A DNA stretch of 64,000 bases from Prorocentrum cordatum (taxonomy: Eukaryota > Sar > Dinophyceae > Prorocentrales > Prorocentraceae): positions 160,795 through 224,794 of the forward strand of contig CAUYUJ010004313.1 in assembly GCA_963575745.1 (NCBI GenBank), in the 5' to 3' direction. Below are positions 31,616 through 40,923 of the stretch, piece by piece; the stretch's first letter is position 1; the number at the start of each line of letters is the position of its first letter. A program made the position numbers and the translations under genes. The notes beneath the pieces were generated by a model. It was given only the letters and a program-made list of their open reading frames with translations, ran no database searches and had not been told where the DNA came from.

Positions 31616-33685
31616 CCCCAGCTCCCAGTCGAAGATCACGCACGCAGGCGCGAACCAGCTCGGCGCTCGAGCCAGCTCGCCATGGAACCATCAATCAATC
31701 ATCATGTTATGCGGCACTAGCTATCATCACGCTCAACTGGTCATGTGCGCGTCGGCTATCATCGCACCCATGGTCGCAAGCTATCACCGCGCCCAGGCTG
31801 TCACTTGAGCGTCAATTATCATCGCGCCACCAGTGTTAGTTGTGATGGGCGGTGGTTATATTCACGCCAGTGTCGCCACTGCGACGGATAGTTGATTGTC
31901 GACATGCATATGACATATTACCGACCGTCGGACATGGTGTGTACATTGCCATTACCCGCGCCAACTGACCGCATAACTACAATATCAACTTGGAGGGATA
32001 TGTACACATGAACTGTCGTCACGCGACCGTGCCCACATGCTATACGCGTCGATTCGAAATCTCACCCACTCTAAGCTGCATATGTCAGATCGATATGTAG
32101 ACATCGATATGTGAATTATGTAGGCCGAACCCGAATTGTAATAACCGTTAATATGTCTACACACCATACACATGGTTCGGTGTGTCTGACGTTTGTCTGA
32201 CGTTTGTCAAACGTTTCTCTGACGTTTATCTGAAGTTTCAAACTTCAGAACAACTTCAGAGAATTCTCTGAAGTTTCTCTGAAGTTTCAAACGTCAGATA
32301 AACTTCAGAGAAACGTCTGACAAACGTCAGACAAACTTCAGGTCCAATAGTTACACGTTAAACGTGCATGTGTATATAAACTGATTTGGAGTATGGTATA
32401 TGTGTTTACAATATGAAAGTGTTGACGACTCGCGTGTCCCCCACCAGCCCATCCAGAAACGGTATCAATGTGAGTTGAGGTGAGCAGGGACGTCGAATAA
32501 CATGCGTAATAACAAATGGCGGAGGAAGGTGTCATGTACCCCACGATGTGGAGGATGTAGACGGACTCCTCGTCGGAGGGGGAGGGGGATGAAGCGGAGG
32601 ATGTGGATGATGAGGATACTGAGGAGGATGTGGAGTGGGGAGATGACGATACAGACGATACGGATGAGAGGGAGCAGATGGAGGAGACGGATGCGAAGGA
32701 TGATGAGGAATCGGGGGATGCGAAATTGAAGAGGACGGCGAACCGAAGAGCCAAACGCGTATCAAATACATTTCGGAGCGTCTTGGGGGTCTCGTGGGAG
32801 CCTCTTGGATGCCCCTTGGGTGACTCTTGGGGCCGTCTGAGCGCCTCTTGGGGCGCTCTCGGGGCGCTCTTGGGGGCTACATGAGCGCTCTTGGGACCAT
32901 CTTGGATGAGATCGGTCAACGAATGAGGGTTTCCTAATTGGCATCCACCTCATGAGCTCCAACCATAGCCTCTAGGTGCGCTCTTGGGGCGACCTTTGAT
33001 CGCGATTGTGCGCTCGTGGGGCCGCCTTGGGGCTCTATTGGGCCTCGTACGGGGCCATATTGGGCCATATTTGAGCCATCGTGAGGCATTCGATGACCGT
33101 CGGACGCGAAACGGGGATAACACACCACACATTGATTTTCTTCAGGTTATGTGACGATGTTGGTCCCTTCGGGGCCTCATTGGGGAGCTATTTGGCAACT
33201 TGGGGCAGTCTTTGGGCCGCCTTTGGGCATCTTGGAACATCTTGTGAACCATCTTAAGCGATATTGCGCTATATTGAGCCATATTGGAGATTATGTGGAC
33301 TCGTTGAAAGGGCTGGTGGGATACACCGCACGCATTATATGTGTAGTAGTGTGTTGATGCTAGGGGCCAATCGTGGTGATGGGTGATGACATGCATGGCA
33401 AACGCAGAATACCATGACACCACTATCAGGATTGTGATGATGCATTCTGAATATACACTCTGGTGTCAGTGGGTGCTACCCGCGCTGCGATGCACAGGAC
33501 CACGGCCGATCGGGGTGCGGGGTGCAATCCTTGCATGGATCGCCCCAAAAGCTTAGACCATATCTGCTCAGACGCACGTCACATCACACGTTCCCGTTTC
33601 CACCCCCTCATCATCATTCATCATTTCCCCTCACTAATCATATTTGCATCTGAAATTTGTCTACGACGTGCCCAATCTCTAGAGC
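31616..33685. other. E3-E2 intergenic interval with repeats
   Basis: Contains GCTATCATCGCGCCCA-type short repeats (31,710-31,840), a CTGACGTTTG/CTGAAGTTT palindrome cluster (32,185-32,345) and the duplicated segment 32,419-33,300. As the region between the end of E3 (33,686) and the putative start of E2 (31,615), it may hold the E2 promoter, but no motif can be named. One minus-strand frame near 32,560-32,580 (PSPSDEESVYILHIVG) is exon-like but isolated. Confidence 0.4.
32419..33300. repeat. Duplicated non-coding segment, copy 2 (between E2 and E3)
   Basis: TTGACGACTCGCGTGTCCCC, ACCAGCCCATCCAGAAACG, GAGTTGAGGTGAGCAGGG, GATGAGGAT purine stretch, GGGGCGCTCTTGGGG texture and CATATTGGAGATTAT follow the order of 29,770-30,700. 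Confidence 0.65.
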
Positions 33686-35890
33686 TCAGCGATGCTTGCG
33701 CTTGAGAACCGTGCCGCGCTTGTCGCCCTTGCGGACCGTGCCGCGCTTGTCGCCCTTGCGGACCGTGCCGCCCGTGTCGCCCTTGCGGACCGTGCCGCCC
33801 TTGTCGCCCGTGCGGACCGTGCCGCCCTTGCTGGCCGTGCCGCCCTTGCTGACCGTGTCGCCCTTGCGGGCCGTGCCGCCCTTGATGACCTTGTCGCCCT
33901 TGTGGACCGTGCAGCCCTTGTCGCCCTTGCGGACCGTGCCGCCCTTGTCGCCCTTGCCGACCGTGTCGCCCTTGCTGACCGTGTCGCCCTTGTCGACCGC
34001 GCCGCCATTGCGGACCGTGTCGCCCTTGCGGGCCGTGCCGCCCTTGATGACCGTGCCGCCCTTGATGACCGTGCCGCCCTTGTCGCCCTTGTCGTCCGTT
34101 GGCGGCTTCCAGCGCCACGTCTCAATCACTTCGTTCGCCTGCCAATTGAGGCCGATGAGGTGACCCACCCACCCTTGGTCAGTAGTATGCGTGTGCCACT
34201 TTTTGAGCTCCGTGAAGCATTTCAGGGCGGGCTGGGACGGCGTCCTGGGTGTCATCTCTGGCAATGATCTCAGGCTGAGCGATGATCTCGGGCTGAGCTA
34301 GGTGTGATCTCTGGCAATGATCTCGGGAATCGCTTGAGCCCTAATTGTGACGGCCAGTTGGTACCGTGATGATATGTTCATGACGAAATCGTATACATGA
34401 ACATGCATTGTTCTACATACTACACATTCCACAATGTTGTATGCAGATTGGTTCGACATTGAGATGGTGAGGGGTGGGATGGAGATGTGCGGGGTGGTGA
34501 ATATACGGGGATGGAGAATGGACGTGCAAGAGGCATGGATGCGGACGGCGATGTTGATGGAGAGGGGTTATATGAGATTAGGGTGGGGATGTGAATCACC
34601 ATTCCATTAGTGGTGCGTGTATTGTATGCCCGATGCCCAATCGCGCTGATGATGAATGACTGGCTAACACTCTCCCCTGAACCTGGCCACGTGGAACGCA
34701 ATCTGACGGGGGATTCATTATCTTCGAACAGAGGCAATGTGTGCGCATGGGTGACACACGTCAATATCTGATATCTCAGCCACCACCTCCTACCCTGAAA
34801 ATAATGGCGCCCTTGCGCCGAATATTGAAACCCGACGTCGCTCATTATAATCATTCATCAGAGCGGAGTTGCAAGCGTGCCCTCCCCAAGGACATCTATG
34901 ATAACGAAGCGAATTTCCCTAACTCATCTCACTACCTCATGAGCGAGTCGCGAAACTGAATGGTGGATTTCTTACCCAGAGCCTTCTTGCAGCTACGAAC
35001 CATCACATCACGAAGCGCAATGTCGTGGCGACCGAATTTCTTGCCCGTGCATTCCACAAGAAGCGTTTTTTTTGATGACGTATCATCTGGCCTGTACACA
35101 CAATATGATTTATCCTTAGCATACACTGCATACAGCTCACCGTAGAGGGGGTGACTGACTCGGCGGGGGAGGTTGTGCGACACAAACTGCGAGCACACTG
35201 GATCAGAAGACGAACCCGCCTTGCCGAACGACTTTTTGTCGCCCTTCTTGGTGCGTTTCATCGCGGTTGTGGCCTGCTTCTCAACCTCGCACGTATCATC
35301 ATCATCATGTTCATCCATGCCGTACTTGGCGAAGTTGATCTCTGCCTGGAGGCATATCTACCGAACAGGGGACTCGCCATCGTCATCATCGACGCAGTCG
35401 TTGTCGCACCTCCTCCTCCTCCTCCTCCTCCTCCACCACCTCCTATTCATCCCGAACAACATCTCGGAGCCCAGAGTTGCGAGGATGTCTCCAGCGCAAC
35501 GGGCTGGACCACCTCGCGCGCGGCATTTCGGACCCCAGAGTTGCGACGATGTCTCGGGCGAAACGTGCTGCGAGGAAGTCTCAGGCGAAACGAAAAAAGT
35601 GGTGCCTTCAGCTGCTGCTTCCGAGTTGGCACGGCCGTGTAGGTCTTCGCCATGAGCAACAACTTATCCTCGGATTTGGGCGGGGTCGTATTGGGCGGGA
35701 TCTTCTTCTTGGGCGGCGTCACCGTGGGTGTGGCATCCACAGGCACGACCTTCTTGGTGGACTTCAGCCAGCGCCCCAATGCCTGGCAAGACCGAGGCGA
35801 CATCAAGACTCGGTCGATTCCTGCACACTCCGCATCTCGCCCTAGCCCGCTCAACCCCACACTCATTGATCGGGATATGACCTGCAACGT
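33686..35890 (-). CDS. E3: multi-exon gene with a repetitive basic C-terminus
   Basis: Minus strand, three exon blocks. Block 1 (about 35,880-35,635): [53 protein letters not shown]. Block 2 (about 35,360-34,945): [18 protein letters not shown], a Lys-rich patch, [52 protein letters not shown]. Block 3 (34,255-33,686): [34 protein letters not shown], then about 130 residues of GGTV-KGD-type repeats ending KRKHR and a stop. The [11 protein letters not shown]...[12 protein letters not shown] module is one I recall as recurrent in dinoflagellate genomes with unknown function. The Lys/Gly/Thr/Val tail is encoded by a minisatellite and would be strongly basic, possibly nucleic-acid-binding (inference). 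The 5' end is not fixed. Confidence 0.6.
33690..34095. repeat. Minisatellite encoding the E3 C-terminal tail
   Basis: Repeats of CTTGCGGACCGTGCCGCC and CTTGTCGCC units in multiples of 3, keeping the minus-strand frame open as K-G-D/K-G-G-T-V. Other frames are also open because of the repeat and are rejected. Confidence 0.8.
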
Positions 35891-36695
35891 CTAATCAGAA
35901 TTTGACACCGCGCAATTATCTTTGCACCACACAGATCTCAAGCCACAACGCACGTCGCACGATTACCGATACGACATAACGACGCCCACTTCGTCTTCCC
36001 GCCACAGTCGGATGACATAGACACAGAATGTGCAGCCATAACATGATTGCGACCATAACCATGTGCAACCATAACATAACGTGCAACCAAAACAACCATA
36101 TAAACATAAGGTCCAACCAGTACTTAATGTGCAATTATAGCATAATGTGCAACCATAAACGTCATCAGTGTGCTTATCACCATTGTTTTCATCACCATCT
36201 ATGTATGATGTGTCGCCCTCGGCTTGTCATCAGTTTTCGCCGCCCTTTGTGTCGTACCCCATACATACCACCATTCACGTCTTTCATATAATCGTAAAGT
36301 ACAAATGATGGTGAATGGTGATTGCAATTAATGATCGGTGGTCGTGAATACCTGATGGTACACGCGTGTGAATGATGAGCGGTCGTGAATCTATGATGAC
36401 CGTAATGATGCAAGATCGTGGTTGGTGAGTGTGCAGATGATGAACGATAACGAACGATCGATAGGAATCATTTGCCAGTACGCACGGGCAACCCATTCGA
36501 TCTGAAACCATGTCCATATCTGATACGATATGTACCAAATCACATTCGAAAGAATGTGTCGCACACCTGCTGTCGACCGTGACCGCCCACCCCGCCTCAT
36601 AAGTTGAGTCACTTCGAATATCTGCTGAACGCAATAGAATCGAATACCGAATATACGTTGGCGGTTACGTCGTCATCGAATACCTGCTGACATCA
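35891..36695. other. E4-E3 interval
   Basis: Relatively AT-rich. Shows short repeats of GCAACCATAACATAA (36,030-36,160) and GTGAATGATGA/GTCGTGAAT words (36,305-36,440). Short frames on both strands are not protein-like. No regulatory motif can be named. Confidence 0.4.
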
Positions 36696-37734
36696 TCAGA
36701 CTTTCAGCCACTTTGCCATGGCAATAATCTCGTCATCTGGAATATCAGCTGAAGCGCCTGCCGAATGAGCTGATGAACTGCTTGCTGAAGTGCCTGCCAC
36801 ACGTGTTGCCGAACTGCTTGCTGAAGTGCCTGCCGACGGTGTTGCTGAACTGCTTGCTGGAGTACCCGCCGAAGGCGATGCTGAAATGCTTGATGGCATA
36901 ACTGTCGAAGGTGTTGGTGAACTGCCACTTGACATAATATATTCCTTCGCAATGTCCGTGAACGAGTACGCCGAAGACGAAAGGCCCGCAGACCAGCTCG
37001 CTGAAGTCGGTGGCATCGAACCAGTTGGTGACGCCGCCAGTGAACTAGCACCAGTTGGTGAATCTGGTGCAATATCAGCTGGTGGAATTGAACCAGTTGG
37101 AGTAGCTGCACTGGAATCTGGAGTCTTGGACATAATTCGCCGCCGCTTAATTGGTGTAGCATCTGCCCCATCATCAGTCGCAGTCTCAGCATCAGACGGA
37201 GGAGCGAACCTCATGAATGATATCATGTTTTTCTGGCGGTTCAGAACATGCGAGCGGTGCAAGTTGTTGACGACACCGCCGATGATTTCGAAATACATGG
37301 TCATTGCCATCGAGTTCTTTTTGGCCTCCAATGGTCCAATCAATATTTCCATGTGATGATGATGATGATGTTGAACATGATGATCTAAAACCATCCTGAT
37401 CAACATCATCGTCATATGGAAATCTCGTTTAGAACCAATCGCGGCCCGCTCCAGCTCTCTGAACTGTGCGTCGCCGTGATATATATTGATCTCCTTGATG
37501 CGGTTCTCAGCGTTGATGATCCAACTCCGAGTCATGAACGTCAAAATTAAACTGATGAGTCGTTCTGTATACTGAAACGACCACAGCATGGTAGACGGGG
37601 GGTGCTGCCAGACGACGTGCACCTTCAGCGCAACATGGTAGGCGACGGGCGCTGTCGGGGACGGGGGGAAGCGGTGGGAATTGGTGGGTGGGTGGGTGGT
37701 GGTGGGGGGGGGGGGGGGGGGGGGGGGGGGTGGT

Positions 37735-37767
<33 letters not shown>

Positions 37768-37879
37768 GGCAGGGGGGGGGGGGTAGGGGGCAGTGGGATG
37801 AGACTGGAAAATGCTGGAGAGGGGACGGGGTCAGGAGGGTGGCGAGGGAAGGGCGAGAGGGGGGGGAAGTGGGGAGTGG

Positions 37880-37937
<58 letters not shown>

Positions 37938-38740
37938 CGGGTAAAGAGGGTGGCAGTGGCGGGGTGGGGAATTGGGGAGGTGGAGATGGGGGAGACGGAT
38001 GGGTGGAGAGGGGGAATGGGGGATGGTCAGGAGGGTGCCAGGTTGGGCGGACGATGCGGACGAGGATGACAAGGGGGACGAGGAGGAGGATGAGGAGGAC
38101 GATGAGGATGAGGAGAGGCGGAGGATGAGGGAGGTGGAAGAGGCGGGAGGGGGATGAGGGAGGATGATGGAGGAGGAGGTGGAGGAGAAAGAGGGGGGCA
38201 GAGGATGAGGAGGGTGAGGGTATGTGTGGGCATACGTTGATGATACACACCTTTCTGAGCCACATGATGACAGACAAGGTACACCACTTCATGACCTCGG
38301 AGTTGGCCTCGCGAACTGGAAATAGGCCATCGTCACCTTGTGGGTTACCTTTCCATCTCAATTGGTGCGTGCATAGCCACGTTCTTATATCAGGCGATAT
38401 CCACGCTGTGCCACCAGCGACTACTCTCATACATAAACGAAATATAGTTTCGAATCCAATCAACCGCCTGATATTCATGTATGGTCCATATTGGGAATCC
38501 ACAATCATAGTTGGGCCACTAGCTTGGGCTGCAGCTGCAATATCACCTGCATCAGGGCGACACTCCAGAAGAACTAGGTCGCGGTCATCAGGCATATATA
38601 AGAAAATGATGGGGATAACGTGTTCGACCAGTTTCCACACCACGGTATATTGAGGCGCCAATAGTTTAGCAAAACGGTGGGGACAAAATCCTCGCGCATC
38701 GTACCATTTCTGGGAATGGTTCATGTCGACGGCAGCAGGC
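36696..38740 (-). CDS. E4: two-exon protein of a dinoflagellate multi-copy family
   Basis: Minus strand. Exon 1 (about 38,740-38,255): RLCMRVVAGGTAWISPD preceded by LVLLECRPDAGDIAAAAQ and followed by LRWKGNPQGDDGLFPVRE, EVMKWCTLSVIMWLRK. Exon 2 (about 37,645-36,696): VHVVWQHPPSTMLWSF, ERLISLILTFMTRSWIIN, a His run, MTMYFEIIGGVVNNLHR, PIKRRRIMSKTPDSSAAT, then a Ser/Ala/Gly/Thr/Pro-rich tail with SAGTSASSSA repeats, ending DEIIAMAKWLKV and a stop. The order LE-x-aGdia, GtaWi-pDi-tWl, NPqGd, vvWqhPpStmlW is that of a very abundant uncharacterised dinoflagellate family, remotely reminiscent of a methyltransferase-like Rossmann fold; that resemblance is inference. The intron contains extreme poly-G runs. 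PIKRRR may be a nuclear signal. Start not fixed. Confidence 0.65.
37660..38215. repeat. Poly-G and GGA tracts in the E4 intron
   Basis: G runs of about 27 (37,704-37,730), 32 (37,735-37,766) and 56 (37,882-37,937) bases, then GAGGAGGAT purine repeats to about 38,215. On the transcribed strand these are poly-C/pyrimidine tracts, within the E4 intron. Gly/Trp/Arg-rich or Pro-rich frames are artefacts. Confidence 0.85.
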
Positions 38741-39120
38741 CTGAGGATGCGAAACGCACGGCCGAGCAACCCCACGCTCGGGCCAAAACTGGCTACGCAC
38801 GGCACGGACACGACGGACGTGGAAGAGGGGGGGCAACAAGGTGAGGCGATCGACGGGGGGGAGCGCTGTTACCGACGCACACCACCGCGCGTTGGCGGGC
38901 AGGCCGCGAGGCGCGAGACGAGGCATTATCGCGCCCTTCGGTGCTGCCGCGCGGGGGGGATGGGGTTTGAGGCCCAGAGGCCAGATTGCTTTGCCCCGCG
39001 GGAGTTCGGGCACGCGAAACGCGTGTAACTTCGCGCCCCATCGTCGCCCTTCCGAGGCGCGACGCGCTGCTACCATCGCGCCATGGCTATGGAAAGCACG
39101 CATTTGAGGACGTGTGAACC
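38741..39120. other. GC-rich interval upstream of E4
   Basis: Open frames exist on both strands but conflict; GCGCGAGACGAGGCATTATCG-type sequence with no recognised domain. Might contain the E4 5' exon or promoter. Nothing definite. Confidence 0.3.
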
Positions 39121-40436
39121 ATTAGCCTGGCAAATGACACAACCATACGCAGCTGTGAATACTGCAACTATGAATATCGTGTTCGGTGGCGCTACCCCTG
39201 GGTAGGGCAGACGCATGCGAACACCCCCACTGGGGCCTTCGGTGGAGCTCCCTGTGGGGCTACGAAGCGCTACCCTGGGTGGGGGGACCGCACGCGGGCG
39301 CCCCAACTGGGGCCTTCACACGCTGCCCTAGGTGGGGGAACCGCATGCGGACACCCCCCACTGTGACCTACAGTGGAGCTCCCTCTGGGGCTACGAAGCG
39401 CTGCCCTGGGTAGGGGGAACCGCATGCGGACAGCCCCGCTGGCGCCTACGGTGGAGCTCCACCTGGGGCTACGAAGCGCTGCCCTGGGTTGGGGAACCGC
39501 AAGTGGCCACCCCCACTGGTGCCTACGGTGGAGCTCCTGCTGGGGGCTACGAACTGCTGTCCTGGGTGGGGGAACCGCATGTGGACGCCCCCATTGGGGC
39601 CTTCGGTGGAGCTCCCCATGGGGCTACGGCACGCTGCCCTGGGTGGGGGAACCGCATGTGGACACCCCCGCTGAGGCATTCGGTGGAGCTCCATCTGAGG
39701 CTACGACGCGCTGCTCTGGGCGGGGGGACCGCATGTGGACACCCCCATTGGGGCCTTCGGTGGAGCTCCCCATGGGGGCTACGACGCGCTGCCCTGGGTG
39801 GGGGAACCGCATGTGGACACCCCCGCTGGGGCCTACAGTGGAGCTCCCTATGTGGCTACGAAGCGCTGCCCTGGGTTGGGGGAACCGCATGCGGACAGCC
39901 CCACTGGCGCCTACGGTGGAGCTCCACATGGGGCTACGAAGCGCTGCCCTGGGTTGGGGAACCGCAAGTGGACACCCCCACTGGTGCCTACGGTGGAGCT
40001 CCTGATGGGGGCTACGAACTGCTGTCCTGGGTGGGGGAACCGCATGTGGACGCCCCCACTGGGGCCTTCGGTGGAGCTCCATATGGGGCTACGGCGCGCT
40101 GCCCTGGGTGGGGGAACCGCATGTGGACACCCCCATTGGGGCCTTCGGTGGAGCTCACTATGGGGCTACGCAGCGCTGCCCTGGGTGGGGGAACCGCATG
40201 TGGACACCACCGCTGGGGCATTCGGTGGAGCTCACTATGAGATTGCAAAACGCTGCCCTGGATGGGGGAACCGCATGTGGACACCCTTACTGGGGTCGTC
40301 GGTGGAGCCCCCCATGAGGTTACGAAACGTGCGAGAGGTGTGCCGAGAGCAGAAGCAATGATGGGGGAGGAGGGAGGAGGGGGATGAGGGCGGGAAGGAA
40401 GGAGAGGAACGCTGGGCGCCGTCCCTTCAAAACGAG
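39121..40436 (+). repeat. 77-bp satellite carrier, copy 2 (long, inverted)
   Basis: Begins ATTAGCCTGGC, then ACAACCATACGCAGCTGTGA, then about 15 units of 77 bp (39,182-40,335) with GGTGGAGCTCCCTATGGGG, CTACGAAGCGCTGCCCTGGG and TGGGGGAACCGCATG, then CGTGCGAGAGGTGTGCCGAG and TTCAAAACGAG. It is the inverse of 24,832-26,106 across units and both edges. Confidence 0.85.
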
Positions 40437-40923
40437 GACCCAACACCACGGGATGGGCGGGAAAAAACACAGATGATGGAGTTTGGAGGTGATGATGAGG
40501 GGGGCGACGACAGGATGACACGGGAGGTGTGGCGACACGGACGGGAGGGAGGGCGCGGAACATGGGAAGCGGGATAGGGCGCGACGAGGGAGCGACGTGA
40601 GGGATGACGACGGAAGGATGACGACGGCGGGGGCGACGATGAGGCGACGCAATGGAGGACGACGGAAGGAGGATTGCGGCGGGGGCGACGAGGGGGGCGG
40701 GATGGAGGCGGGTCGTCAGAGGAACTTTGGAGAGGATTTGGGAGAGGAATTTTGGAGTGAGCAAGGGGGGAGGGGAGGATGACGGGAGGAGGGAGAGCGG
40801 GAGGGGGTGCGGAAGAGGGGAGGGAACGTGAGATGGGGGGAGGGGGAGGAGGGAGGGGAGACAGGAAAGTTGTGGAAAGGAGGGTGAGGGGAAGCACCGA
40901 ATGACGGGGAGGGGGAGGGTCGC
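40437..40923. other. Purine-rich interval downstream of E5
   Basis: GGGATGACGACGGAAGGA and GGGGGAGGGGAGG words dominate. Pro/Ser-rich frames on the minus strand are compositional. No gene. Confidence 0.5.

Noticed and set aside
33690-34163. Plus-strand and alternative minus-strand frames across the E3 tail
   Set aside because: The minisatellite opens all frames; only the minus-strand frame that continues from a non-repetitive exon-like part is kept.
39182-40335. Plus-strand frame of about 300 codons
   Set aside because: Same 77-bp satellite in inverse; no start context, no domain, all frames open.
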